A stretch of 64,000 bases of DNA from CAVSUZ01 sp963795415 (lineage in GTDB: Bacteria > Pseudomonadota > Alphaproteobacteria > Acetobacterales > Acetobacteraceae): positions 434,001 to 498,000 of the forward strand of contig CAWCHQ010000001.1 in the NCBI GenBank assembly GCA_963795415.1, in the 5' to 3' direction. Of this stretch, positions 17,421 to 27,993 are shown in pieces. Under the pieces are notes generated by a model. It ran no database searches, was not told where the DNA came from, and worked only from the letters and a program-made list of their open reading frames with translations. The position numbers and the translations under genes are program-made. Position 1 is the stretch's first letter. Each line of letters starts with the position of its first letter.

Positions 17421-18389
17421 GTGGTGCCTGGCGAAATCCTCCAGCTGCAAAATCTCACCATCCGGGCCGAACTTCCCAACCGGAGCATTTCGCTCGTCCA
17501 AGACGTGTGCTTCGCCGTGGCCCGCAATCGCACGACCTGTCTCGTCGGTGAGTCCGGCTCCGGTAAAACCCTTACCGCCCGCGCCGCCATGCGCCTAGTC
17601 GATGCCCCGCTAACGATCGACCGGCAGAGCCGCATTCTCATGGAGGGGCACGATCTCATGCATCTCAGCGAACCACAAATGCGTGCGCTTCGCGGCACCG
17701 AAATCGCTATGATCTTTCAGGAACCGATGAGCTATCTGAACCCGGTCTACACCGTTGGACACCAGGTTGCGGAAAGCTTGGTCTGGCACCAGGCAATTTC
17801 ACACCGGGCCGCCGCGGCCCGGGTGCAGGAACTGTTTCGTCTGGTCGGCATTTCCTCGCCGGAGCGGCGGGTACACCAGTTCCCATACGAACTATCCGGC
17901 GGCATGCAGCAGCGGGTGATGATCGCCATGGCGCTGGCCTGCGAGCCCAAGCTGCTGATCGCCGACGAGCCGACCACCGCGCTGGACGTGACGATCCAGG
18001 CCCAGATCCTCGACCTGCTGACGGAGTTGCAGCAACGTCTCGGAATGGCCATCCTGCTCATCACGCATGACCTCGGCATCGTCGCGGAAATGGCCGACGA
18101 CATCGTGGTGATGTACGCCGGTGCCGTGGTCGAAACCGGACCAGCCGCGCAGGTACTCGCGCATCCGCGGCACCCCTACACCGAAGCCCTGCTGCGCTCG
18201 ATCCCGCATCTCGGCATGCACCGGGACCAGCGCCTGAACGTCATTCCGGGAATCGTGCCCGCACCGGGTCAGCGCGCCGCGGGCTGCCGCTTTGCGCCCC
18301 GCTGCGGCTACGCGTTTGCGGCGTGCGCCCGGGAACCCGAATTGCGCGGCGAAACCCATCGCACCGCCTGCTGGAAATCAGCGGCCTGA
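17421..18389 (+). CDS. Peptide-type ABC transporter ATP-binding protein, DppD-like
   Basis: 322 residues from GTG 17421 (a second GTG follows directly; no strong ribosome site). It has Walker A GESGSGKTLTAR, signature LSGGMQQRVMIAMAL, Walker B LLIADEPTTALDVT and H-loop ITHDLG. The C-terminus carries the oligopeptide-transporter extension with cysteines (GCRFAPRCGYAFAACARE), typical of DppD/OppD. It overlaps the following gene by one base. The permeases and binding protein it serves are encoded in the divergent operon. Confidence 0.94.
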   Translation: MVPGEILQLQNLTIRAELPNRSISLVQDVCFAVARNRTTCLVGESGSGKTLTARAAMRLVDAPLTIDRQSRILMEGHDLMHLSEPQMRALRGTEIAMIFQEPMSYLNPVYTVGHQVAESLVWHQAISHRAAAARVQELFRLVGISSPERRVHQFPYELSGGMQQRVMIAMALACEPKLLIADEPTTALDVTIQAQILDLLTELQQRLGMAILLITHDLGIVAEMADDIVVMYAGAVVETGPAAQVLAHPRHPYTEALLRSIPHLGMHRDQRLNVIPGIVPAPGQRAAGCRFAPRCGYAFAACAREPELRGETHRTACWKSAA

Positions 18390-19411
18390 TGCTCAGCCTG
18401 CTGCAGATCGATGATCTTTGCGTCGATTTCCCGCTACGCGCGGGCTTGCTTCGCCGCCAGGCCGGATATGTGCGCGCCGTTGACCACGTCAGCCTGACAT
18501 TGGAGCAGGAAGAAACGATCGGGCTGGTCGGGGAGTCCGGCTGCGGAAAATCGACGCTCGGACGTGCCGTGGTCGGGCTGGCTCGCCCCACCAGCGGCAC
18601 GGTGCGCATTCTCGGAACCGATCGCAACACGCTTCAGGGTGAGGCGCTGAAGCAGATGCGCCGGCATGTGCAGATGGTTTTCCAGGATCCGATCGGTTCG
18701 CTCAATCCCAGGTTTCGGCTTCGCCAGATCCTGCTGGAAGGGCGGCGAATTCAGCACGTCCGCGACGGCCGGCACGAATCCGAGGTGATCGACGACATCT
18801 TGCAGCGCGTCGGCCTTCCGCCCGATATCGCCGATCGCTTCCCGCATGAACTGTCCGGCGGACAACGCCAGCGCGTCGGCATTGCCCGCACCCTTGTCCT
18901 CGGGCCGCGCCTGATCGTTGCCGATGAACCCGTCTCTGCCCTGGACGTGTCCGTGCAATCCCAGGTACTCAACCTGTTCGCCGATCTCCGCCGCGAGTTT
19001 GGCCTGAGTTACCTGTTTATCGCGCACAACCTGGCCGTCGTTGCCTATATCGCCGACCGGATCGCCGTGATGTATCTCGGCAAAATCGTGGAGCAGGGAC
19101 GCAGCGACCAGATTATCGGGCGCCCTTTGCATCCTTACACCGTCGCTTTGCTGTCCGCCGTTCCCGATGTATCCGGCGGCTATCGCGATCACCGCATGAA
19201 GTTGCAGGGCGAAATACCCAGTGCGATTGCGCCGCCCAGCGGCTGCCGCTTCCGTACCCGCTGCCCCATCGCGCGCGAGATTTGCGCCCGCCAGGAACCG
19301 CCCTTGGTCGCGCATCTGCCGACCCATAGCGTCGCGTGCCATTTCGCCGGTGAATGCGGAACCACGCTCCCGCCCCCATCGCCGCGCGCGGCGGAAAGGA
19401 CCTTATCGTGA
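18389..19411 (+). CDS. Peptide-type ABC transporter ATP-binding protein, DppF-like
   Basis: 340 residues from ATG 18389, which shares its A with the DppD stop (TGATG). Walker A GESGCGKSTLGRA, signature LSGGQRQRVGIARTL, Walker B LIVADEPVSALDVS and the C-terminal RFRTRCPIAREIC extension identify the second ATPase of a Dpp/Opp importer. Its last codons overlap the next gene (GTGA). Confidence 0.94.
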   Translation: MLSLLQIDDLCVDFPLRAGLLRRQAGYVRAVDHVSLTLEQEETIGLVGESGCGKSTLGRAVVGLARPTSGTVRILGTDRNTLQGEALKQMRRHVQMVFQDPIGSLNPRFRLRQILLEGRRIQHVRDGRHESEVIDDILQRVGLPPDIADRFPHELSGGQRQRVGIARTLVLGPRLIVADEPVSALDVSVQSQVLNLFADLRREFGLSYLFIAHNLAVVAYIADRIAVMYLGKIVEQGRSDQIIGRPLHPYTVALLSAVPDVSGGYRDHRMKLQGEIPSAIAPPSGCRFRTRCPIAREICARQEPPLVAHLPTHSVACHFAGECGTTLPPPSPRAAERTLS

Positions 19412-21262
19412 TCCGTGCATATCCACGCTTTCCCACCGTGTTTCTGGGCGAGAGGCTGGCATTGCATGTCTCCACCACCAGTCCGCGCTTTCGTGTGGAG
19501 TTCTTCCGCCAGGGTAAGACGCTGGAGCGTGTCGCCAGCCCGCGGACCGAGGCGCTGGAGGGGATGGAACTGCCGGACGGCCCGCCGGATATCGATTGGG
19601 GCTGGCCGGGCTACGAATTCACCATCCCGCGTGACTGGCGAACCGGCGTCCATCTTGCGGTTCTGATTGAAATCGGCTCCGACGGCGAGGAAACGACGCC
19701 CGACACCAGCACCACCTTCGGCACCGAGGCCAAGGCCATCTTTGTCGTCCGTCACGCCGGGCCGGTCGCCGCCGGCACGCCACTCTACAAGATTTCCTGG
19801 GCGACCTTCGCCGCTTACAACGGCACCGGATACGGCAGCCTCTATACCGAAGCCGTCTGGTCCCGCGAGCAGCCAAATCCCGGCTTCAAGGTTACCTGGC
19901 GCCGCCCCGGCTGCGGCACCGGCGGCCTCGTCATGCCCGGCGATTCCGAGGATTTCTACGACACCTCATCCCGGCGCCAGACCTTCGAGCATTGGGACGC
20001 GCCCTTCATCCGCTGGCTCGAGTTCGGAAGGTTTCACACCGCACTATTGCAGCGACTGGGATCTCCATCGCGATCCGGACCTGCTGCGTCCCTACGCGCT
20101 TCTGCTCAGCACCGGTCACGATGAGTATTGGAGCGACGCCATGCGCGCGGCTCAGGACGCGCATGTCGCGCGCGGCGGCAACATCGCCTTCTTCAGCGGC
20201 AACATCTCGGGCTATCGCATCAATTTCAGCGACAACGACACCGCCTTCACCTGCGCCAAGGTCACGCCGCCCGCCAAGGACCCCGACCATTGGACCCCGG
20301 ATTCCTGGATGCAGGTCAATCCGGAATGCCGGCTGACTGGTGTCGCCACGGCCTTCGGCGGCGGCTGGTGGGACGGGAAGCGGGACACGCAGGGTTATAC
20401 CGTGCAGCATGCCGGACATTGGATATTCGCGGGCACCGGCCTCAAGGAAGGCGCGGTCTTCGGCGACGACGAGGACTTTCCGCTGATCGGCTACGAGGTG
20501 GACGGCGCCGCTTTCCGCCGCAAGAATGGCCGCGCGATCGCCACCGGAGAAAAAGGAACGCCGCGCGATTTCCTGATTCTCGGCATCGCGGAATTGACCG
20601 AAGGCTGGGTCGCGTCGGAGGCGAATGCAGCCGCCACTATGGGCATCTATGTGAGCCCTCAGGGCGGCACCGTATTTCAGGCCGCGACCACCGACTGGCC
20701 CATCCTGGCCCCGCGCAATCGCCATGTGGGACAAATCACTCGCAACATTGTCGATCGGTTGGGCCTGCCGGCCGCCCGCATCATCGGGCCGTTACCCGCC
20801 CGCGCCGGCCGGATGCTCTCGGCGGTGGGCGAGACAGCAAGCTTCCACGTCGATACCGCCGCAATCACACCGGCCGAACGCTTCACCTTCGAATGGGAAA
20901 TCGCCGGCGCAACGCTGGTGGAGGCAAGTGGTCCCCGCGCCACCGTCCGGTTCGATGCCACAGTGGATTTCGTCACTGTTTCAGTCTTCGTCTTGAACGA
21001 GGCCACCCGCGTGGGCTTCGGCACGCGCAGCCTGCTTCCTCTGACGGCGGAGGAGGCGATGAAGCTCGACATGCTGATCAACATGCGTGAAATGGCGATG
21101 TCCGGCGAGCCGTCGAACCCGCTGGTCAATCCGACCCTGGATCCGCTCGATCGCAGCTGGTTGATTTACAGCATCCGCATTCCGTGGATTCGGGAACGCG
21201 CCGCCCGCCTGCAAGCGGCGGCCGATCGGCTGATGCAACTAAAAGCTGACGCGGAGACATAG
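19408..21262 (+). pseudogene. N,N-dimethylformamidase beta-subunit-like protein, frameshifted
   Basis: Starts at GTG 19408 overlapping the DppF stop, with GGAAAGGA as ribosome site. The first part (MIRAYPRFPTVFLGERLALH, TGYGSLYTEAVWSRE, FIRWLE) breaks at about 20026-20027; deleting one G joins RWLEFEGFTPHYCSDWDLH to LLSTGHDEYWSDAMRAAQDA, GGNIAFFSGN and the rest. The corrected protein is about 617 residues and matches the family by its HDEYWS and FSGN motifs. The known enzyme hydrolyses dimethylformamide, but this family is broad. The last codon is followed directly by the TTAG target repeat of an insertion sequence. Confidence 0.75.
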
Positions 21263-21266
21263 TTAG

Positions 21267-22468
21267 CAGTTCGCTGAAAAACCCCTTGGTGCGACGCGGT
21301 GCGCAATGATTCGATGGCTGCACCAACTCGATCGGGGTCAGGGAATGCGCGGCAGGTTGCAGGATCAAGCGGGGCTGTTCTCCTTCATCTTGCCGGAGAG
21401 CGGGGTGGCGGCGAAGCATCCGTTGCGGCGGATCCGGCAACTGGTCCGCGACGTGCTCAAGGAGTTGAGCCCGAGCCTGGGGCAGCTTTATTCCACCGAA
21501 GGCCGCCCCTCGGTGCCGCCGGAGCAATTGCTGAGCGCTCTGCTGCTTTTGGCGTTCTACGGCATCCGTTCGGAGAACCAGTTGATGGAACAGTTGGATT
21601 ACAACCTGCTGTATCGCTGGTTCGTCGGTCTGTCGCCGGATGAGAAGGTGTGGGATGCGACGACCTTCAGTCACAACCGTGAGCGGCTGCAGAATGGCGA
21701 CATCTTCCAGAAGTTCATGGCTCGGTTGCTCAACCACCGCAGGTGAAGCCCTTGCTGTCGGACGAGAGGCGCAAGAACGAGACGCACGCCAGCACCACCG
21801 ATCCGGATAGCCGGCTCTATCGCAAGGCCAGCGGGCGTGAGGCCAGGCTGTCCTACATGGGGCACGCCATCATGGAGAACCGCCACGGTCTGGCGGTGGC
21901 AGGGATGGTAACAGAAGCGAATGGCACCGCCGAACGGCGTGCTGGCCAAGGCATGCTGAAACGGCTGAAGAAGCGGCTCAAGCGGCCTCGGGTCACCGTC
22001 GGTGCCGACAAGGCCTACGACACCGCCGATCATGTCGCAGCTTTGCGAGAGCTTGGCGTGACGCCGCACGTGGCGTGCAATGACGCACTAACCAAGACCG
22101 GTAAGAGGCGTTGCAGTGCGATCGATGGCCGCACCATGGCATCGCGGCTACGAGACGTCGCAGTCGCGACGAGCGATGATCGAGTGCATCTTCGGCTGGG
22201 GCAAGCAACACGGCACGATGCGCAAGACCAGGCATCGCGGCATCGCCCGGGTCGCGGCCGATTTCCTGCTCAATCTGATCGCCTATAACCTGATCCGCAT
22301 TCCCAAACTATGCGCTGCCTGAGGGAGGATTTTGCGCAAAACCTCCCGCGCTCGGGTCAGATCGCTCAATCCAGCCACCCAGGCACTCGCCGCGCCGCGA
22401 ACAAATAAGCGACATCACGGTTTCGATGGCAAGCAGATCGCGCAATGGGCGGGTTTTTCAGCGAACTG
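21267..22468 (+). mobile_element. IS5-type insertion sequence with TTAG target duplication
   Basis: About 1.2 kb. The ends CAGTTCGCTGAAAAACCC (21267-21284) and its exact complement (22451-22468) form terminal inverted repeats. TTAG occurs at 21263-21266 and 22469-22472 as a 4-bp target duplication of the YTAR type seen with IS5-family elements. The transposase inside is broken (separate entry). Confidence 0.9.
21306..22322 (+). pseudogene. IS5-family transposase, decayed
   Basis: The N-terminal segment has the family region EGRPSVPPEQLLSALLLLAF and WDATTFSHNRERL. It then loses frame at NHRR (about 21741, one C missing). The next frame reads VKPLLSDE joined directly to RKNETHASTTDPDSRLYRK, so the piece that normally carries the first catalytic Asp (SVDGT region) is deleted. 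Further downstream GADKAYDTADHV is intact, then another frame change occurs near 22136 before SRRAMIECIFGWGKQHGTMRK and the C-terminus (LIAYNLIRIPKL). No functional enzyme can be made. Confidence 0.88.
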
Positions 22469-22472
22469 TTAG

Positions 22473-22745
22473 ATCAATCAGTTCTGGAGGGCGACTGATC
22501 TGCCGTTATCGGTATGCCCCGGTGTTCCTGCAGTCGCGTGCTGGCACGGGATCGGAGCACGTCAGTAGCTGAATTATCATCCGCCTCCGAGATGCTCACG
22601 CCATGCACCTCCCTAGCGATCAGCCAGCCCACGCCGCTAGCCCAACTTCGCGGATTTGCTTCGGTTGAGTGTAAGTAGGGCAAAATCTGTGGCGGGGTTG
22701 ATTTTTTGCTTGCCCCGACGCGGGGCGACTCGATTCAAGCTGTCT
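22473..22745. other. Intergenic stretch with no recognised gene
   Basis: About 270 bp between the insertion sequence and the IS66-like remnant. I see no convincing open frame, hairpin or repeat in it. Confidence 0.5.
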
Positions 22746-24190
22746 GTGACCGCCCCACCCGAGATTGCACACCTGTCGCGTGCCGAGCTGGAGAAGCTTG
22801 TGGTGAAGCTGCTGGGCGAGGTGGCCGAGCTGAAGCGGTTGGTCGCCGCCCAACGCGATGAGATCGCTCGGCTGAAAGGCTTGAAAGGCAGTTCGGATAT
22901 CAAACCGAGCGGGATAGAGAAGGGGACGGGGCCGAAGCCGGAGCGCGGTGGCAAGCCTCGGGGGCGGGGCCGATTCGGCGCCGCGGGTCAGCGTCGAGGA
23001 GCAGACCCTGAAGGCGGCGGCGGCAGCCGGGTCGCGTTTCAAAGGATACCAAGATTTTCGTGGTCCAGGAGCTGATGCTGCACGCCCGGGTGATCCGCTA
23101 TCGCCGCGAACGGTAGGTCACGACCGAAGGCCGCACCATTGTCGCCGACTTGCCAGACGGCGTGAGCGGCCATTTTGGACCTGAGTTACGCCGCTTCGTA
23201 TTGCTGCAGCACCACCACGACCAGGTGACGCTGGAGCGGCTGACCAGGCAGTTGTGCGACCTCGGGATCAGCATCTCGAAGCGGCAGCTGATACGTCTGC
23301 TGATTGAGGGTCAGGACCGGTTCCTCGCCGAGAACCGGGAGGTCCTGCGGGCGGGCCTGCAGACGGCGCGCTGGATCACGGTGGATGATACCGCCGCGCG
23401 CCACGCCCGCCAGAATGGCTTCTGCACGCAGATCGGCAATGACCGTTTCACCTGGTTCGGCACCCGGGCCAGCAAGAGCCGCTTGAACTTCCTCGATCTG
23501 CTGCGTGCCGGACACGCCGATTACGTGATTAATGATGCGGCGTTGGAGTATATGCGTGGCCGCGCTCTTGCCGGACCACTCATTGGCCAGTTTGCGGCGC
23601 AGCGCCAGACGGAGTTTGCCGATCGGAACGCCTGGCAGGCGCATCTCGACCGGCTCGGCCTCAGTGCTTTTCGGATCACCCCTGACCCGGTGCAGATCGC
23701 CACCGAGGGCGCACTGTGGGGCAGTATTCACGCACACGGGTTGCTACATGACGCCGTTATCATCAGCGATGATGCCGGCCAGTTCGCCGTCGGTCGGCAC
23801 GCGTTGTGCTGGGTCCATACGGAGCGGTTGGTGCACAAGCTCGACACCTTCACCGCATTGCACCGCAACGCGGTGCAATGCATCCGCGCGCTGATCTGGC
23901 AGTTCGATGCCGATCTGAAGGCCTATTCCGCAGCGCCGAGCCTGCGATCGCGCAGCGAGTTGCGTGATCGCTTCGATCACATCTTTGACCGCCGTACCGG
24001 TTTCGCCGCGGTCGACCGCCTGTTGCAGCGGCTGCATGCCAACAAGGCCGAACTGCTTACCGTCCTTGAGAGGCCAGGAATACCGCTGCACACCAACGGC
24101 TCCGAACGTGACATTCGTTGTCACGTCACCAAGCGCAAGATCAGCGGCGGCACCCAGAGCGAGACTTTCAGCTTTGGCATCTCGTTCCGG
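22746..24190 (+). pseudogene. IS66-type transposase (TnpC-like), broken
   Basis: The N-terminal coiled region (LSRAELEKLVVKLLGEVAELKRLVAAQ) and basic Pro/Gly linker are typical of IS66 TnpC. The frame breaks at about 23055, and an in-frame TAG follows ARVIRYRRER near 23116. The core then runs uninterrupted: ITVDDTAARH (first Asp), ISDDAGQF (second Asp), and HTNGSERDIRCHVTKRKISGGTQSE (Glu region). The usual C-terminus is lost after an internal deletion near 24165. No tnpA/tnpB partners or clear inverted repeats were found. Confidence 0.82.
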
Positions 24191-24295
24191 GTCCGTCCGG
24201 CTTTACAAAAGGTGCGTTCCGTTCAAAGTAGTCTGGCCCGTATTGAGATTCATCAAGGGCTTGGCGGGATGCGGCGGCACGTGGCCAGCAGCGAA

Positions 24296-24867
24296 GTGTC
24301 AAAAGTAGTGCGGCTCGAACCGGGGACGGGCACGAGCGGGCCAAGGGCTTTCTGTCCGAGACCGAGATCGACGCGCTTCTCGATGCCGCGAAGGCCGGTC
24401 GGCACGGCGTGCGCGACCATCTGCTCGTGCTCATGATGTATCGCCACGGCCTGCGCGTCAGTGAGGCGGTCAGCTTACGACGCGAAGTGAATACCGCACA
24501 AGCTCGGCTGTGGGTGCGGCGGCTCAAGAGTGGCCTCTCCGTCGAACGACCGATCACCGCCGACGAACTGCGCGCGGTCAAGCGGTATCTTGCCACACGC
24601 ACGGACAAGCTTCCCTGGCTGTTCATCTCCGAACGAGGGCAGCCGCTTACACGGCAGTCCATCAATTACCTGGTTGCCAGTGCCGCAGCGCGCGCCGGCT
24701 TGCCGCCCATGTGGCCCCATATGCTGCGCCATTCATGTGGGTTCTATCTCGCCAATTACGGACAAGACCTGCAGCTGATCCAGGATTACCTCGGTCACCC
24801 GGATCCCAAACATACCGTCCATTACACGCGCACTGCCGCGGGCCGGTTCGAGGGACGTTGGCGATGA
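24296..24867 (+). pseudogene. Tyrosine recombinase/integrase, probably frameshifted near its start
   Basis: The catalytic domain is complete: YRHGLRVSE (first Arg), HMLRHSCGF (His-x-x-Arg), LGHPDPKHTVHYTR (His and Tyr nucleophile). The beginning appears as SKVVRLEP in the frame starting at GTG 24296; a one-base slip in the G-rich stretch near 24315 is needed to reach DGHERAKGFLSETEIDALLDAAK. About 190 residues if corrected, a small recombinase of the type found on plasmids and integrative elements. Its stop overlaps the next gene's ATG. If translation starts downstream of the slip the enzyme could still be active. Confidence 0.75.
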
Positions 24868-26262
24868 GAGCTGCTCCAGGACACGACCTCAGCGAGCTGA
24901 TCAAGTGGATGGCCCGGGACGAATGGCGGCATCGCATCGATGCCGTCATGGCAGAGCATTTTGAGCCTGCCATGCATAAGTTCGGGCTCGCGTTCGAAGA
25001 AATCGATGATGCCCTCGGCGGCACCTGGGGGATAACGCTTTGGGGCTGCGCGTTCGAGGACTTCCTGACCCGGCGGTTTGGGCCAGGCGGCGAAAACCCC
25101 GTCGAGGTCTACCTGCGCCGCCGCGGCTGGAAGGAGCGCGCGCTTGCGCGAAACTACATGATCACCCTCCAGACCTCGGTAATGAGCCTCTACGAAGTAA
25201 GTGACCTCGTGTCGGGGAAGTCATTCCGCGCGCGCGATCTCATCCGCGGGGGCGAACCTGTATTGGTTAGCGAGCGCACGGCGACGTGGACATTAAAGCC
25301 TTGGGACCGGATTGCGGCGCGCATTGTTTGCCAGGGACAGAAGATGATCCTCGCAGGCGGGTTGCTGGCCTTCCCACTCGAGGCATCGCTGTCTCTGTTC
25401 GCCCAACTGGAGGATCGCTACGCAGACGCCGTCAGAAGATCACGGAGGGGAGCGCCGCCACTGAATGGGCTGAAGGGATGGAATGGCACGGACGACGAGC
25501 TGCGACAGGCAGCACCGTTGTTCACTACGGTCTGGCTCTTCGACGTGCTGCCGCGCGTACTGGGCATTGGCGGACCGACACTGCTTAACAGCGATGGCGA
25601 CGAAGTCGTCTTCCACACCGTGACCTTTCCCCTCACTACGGATGCGTCGCCAGAAGAGATCGTGCGGCGCCTCAGTAAACTGCCTCTGTTACGCCAGGAG
25701 ATGCCGACATTTTGGAACTGGATTGGCGAGGCTTCCTCCCGCGCGGGGAAATCCCGCGACCAGGGGATCGTGACGTGGAACATCACGATGGAGGATGGCA
25801 GCGTCGTGCTGGGAAACGTTGAACTGAAGGAACACTCCCTCTCACTGAGCATCAATTCGGCAGCCCGGGCCGAGCGCGGCAAGGCCATGCTAGCAACCAC
25901 ACTCAGCGATCTCGTTGGCTCGCCACTGACCGAGATTCAGACCGTGGAGCAGATGAAGGCGTCGCCACGTCCAGCCATGAAGCGGACCGGTGGTGAAATC
26001 CATCCCGAGATGCAGACGAAGCTCGTGCACGACATGCTGGACAAGCAATATCGGGCGCTTCTCGATGAACCGGTCCCAATGCTCGGAGACCTATCGCCTC
26101 GTGCGGCCGGACGCAGTGCAAAGGGGCGTCAGAACGTGGCCACCTGGCTAAAACACATCGAAAAACCGCTCGCGCGACGTGCCGGATCCAGACGACCCGA
26201 TAGCGACCTACGACTTCACCTGGCTATGGCGGGAACTACGGGTAGAACAACTGAGGAACTAA
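24864..26262 (+). pseudogene. Uncharacterised protein coupled to the recombinase, frameshifted near its end
   Basis: I do not recognise its function. ATG 24864 overlaps the recombinase stop (ATGA). The frame runs cleanly for about 435 residues with acidic and aromatic composition, no membrane segments and no signal. Near the end are LDEPVPMLGDLSPRAA and GRQNVATWLKHIEKPL, a motif I associate with the C-termini of some uncharacterised bacterial proteins. At about 26176 one base seems missing: the adjacent frame continues DVPDPDDPIATYDFTWLWREL and stops at 26262, a plausible native C-terminus. Without the correction the frame reads low-complexity sequence to 26330. Confidence 0.6.
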
Positions 26263-26330
26263 GCCCCAAATGGCCATTTGCACAGCTTCGTGGCCACTGG
26301 GCCCTGCTGGTGTGCCTAGTGTCCAATTAG

Positions 26331-27526
26331 GGAACCTCTGAACAAGTCCCTCTCGACACGGTCACGGATCGATCTGTAATTGGCGAGCCGCAGCGGCGGA
26401 GTTGGCTGAGATGCGGCAATTGACGTTGGCTGAGGCGGCGGGTTTCGAGCGGTATGGCAAACTGACCAGGCGGGCGGCGTTCCTCGCCGAGATGGAGCAA
26501 GTGGTGCCGTGGGATGAGCTGTGCGCCGTGATCGAGCCGGTCTATCCCAGACCCGGTAATGACCGCCCGCCGATCGGCGTGGAGCGGATGCTGCGCATCT
26601 CCTTCCTGCAGCACTGGTTCAATCTGTCGGACCCGGCGGTGGAGGAGGCGCTGTATGATCAGCGTCGATGCGGCGCTTCGTGAAGATCGACCTGGGGCCG
26701 CGAGCCGGTGCCGGACGAGACGACGGTGTGCAAGTTCCGCCACCTGCTGGAGCGGCACAATCTGGGCCAGGCATTGTTCGAGCGTGTGAAGTCGCATCTG
26801 GCCGCCCGCGGCCTGAAGGTATCAGGTGGGACGATCGTCGACGCGACGATATGCCGCGCCCAGCTCAACCAGGAATGCGGCAAGGCGCGTGATCCGGAGA
26901 TGCACCAGACGCGCAAGGGCCAGCAATGGTATTTCGGGATGAAGCTGCATATCGGCGTCGACAGCAAGACCAAGCTGATCCACTCGGCGGTGACCACCTC
27001 CGCCAATGTCCATGACGCCAAGACGTTGCCTGATCTGTTGCACGGCGGTGAGACGCGCGTCTGAGGCGATCAGGCGTATCGCGGTCAGCGGGACGTCATC
27101 CGCGCGCGTGCGCCGGGGGCGCTGGACTTCACCAACCGGCGCTACCGCCACCGCGGCGTGGTTGATCAGGTCGAGCGGCGGAAGAACCGCACCAAGTCGG
27201 GTGTGCGTGCCAAGGCGGAGCACAGCTTCGGGGTGATCAAGCGCGTGTTCGGCTTCGTCAAGATGCGCTACCGCGGCCTGGCGAAGAACACTCATCACTC
27301 GCTGGTGGCATGCGCCTTTGACCAATCTATTCATGGTCCGCCACCGATTGCGGTGCGCCTGACAGGCGTACTGCGTCTGATGCCGGCCTGACTGGTCGTG
27401 CAGCCTTGCCGAATCCCGCTGCGACGTCTCCGATCACGTGTCTTGTCGTAGCCGACGATTCTGGTCTCAGCTGGCGGGTCGGCACGCCAATCAGCTCTGG
27501 GAGAATTGGCCTTGTTCAGAGTGTCC
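26331..27526 (+). mobile_element. Second IS5-type insertion sequence with TTAG target duplication
   Basis: About 1.2 kb. The left end GGAACCTCTGAACAAGTCC and the complement of the right end, GGACACTCTGAACAAGGCC, are imperfect inverted repeats sharing CTCTGAACAAG. TTAG flanks both sides (26327-26330, 27527-27530). The sequence differs from the first IS at 21.3 kb, so it is a separate insertion of a related family. Confidence 0.88.
26411..27362 (+). pseudogene. IS5-family transposase, decayed
   Basis: Starts MRQLTLAEAAGFERYGK. It changes frame around 26660-26700 (between EALYDQ and VPDETTVCKFRHLLE), and continues through SGGTIVDATIC (catalytic Asp) and YFGMKLHIGVD (second Asp). It meets a TGA (27062-27064) where GETRV is expected to run on into GDQAYRGQRD. 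It then continues with AKAEHSFGVIKRVFGFVKMRYRG (Glu region) and has a one-base insertion near 27317 before the native end LTNLFMVRHR. At least three lesions, one of them a nonsense codon. Confidence 0.87.
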
Positions 27527-27586
27527 TTAGATAAAATCAATGCCGGGCGCGCGGAGGCCGCTTGTCGAAGTGGGGTCTAGGAGCAC

Positions 27587-27755
27587 CCGTCGCCGCGGCT
27601 CTACGCTCAGCTTGGACGCGCCTTGGAGGCGGGGGGCAGGTATGCCGAGGCCCTCGCGAACTATCGCCTCGCTGCCGACCAGGGAAGCTCGTTAGCGCAG
27701 CATCACTTGGTCCTGATTTACTATAACGGCAAGTATGGCGTCGCAAAAGCGCTGC
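27587..27755 (+). pseudogene. Fragment of a Sel1/TPR-type repeat protein
   Basis: About 56 codons read RLYAQLGRALEAGGRYAEA, LANYRLAADQGSSLAQHHL and IYYNGKYGVA, the helix pattern of Sel1-like repeats (AxxxYxxAAxxGxxxAQ). There is no start or repeat continuation, so it is a broken remnant next to the insertion sequence. Confidence 0.55.
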
Positions 27756-27993
27756 TCAGTCTGTGTTTTGGATCGCAAGACCGCCGACCGCAGCACGTCC
27801 GTTCGGCGAATTCAGAGTACGACTACGAAAGACAGCAGATTGAATCTGAGCGGCGCAACCACTGCTATGCCGCTCAGTGGACCCACGACCGAATTTTGCA
27901 ATCCACTATACGGGGTGTTACTGATGGTGTGAATCTGAGCTTTTTTGTCGAGGCGGTGATGTCACCGACAATCACGATTGGCGCGTGGCCGAC
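27756..27993. other. Intergenic stretch between gene fragments
   Basis: No coding signal or structural feature could be supported in these roughly 240 bp. Confidence 0.4.
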
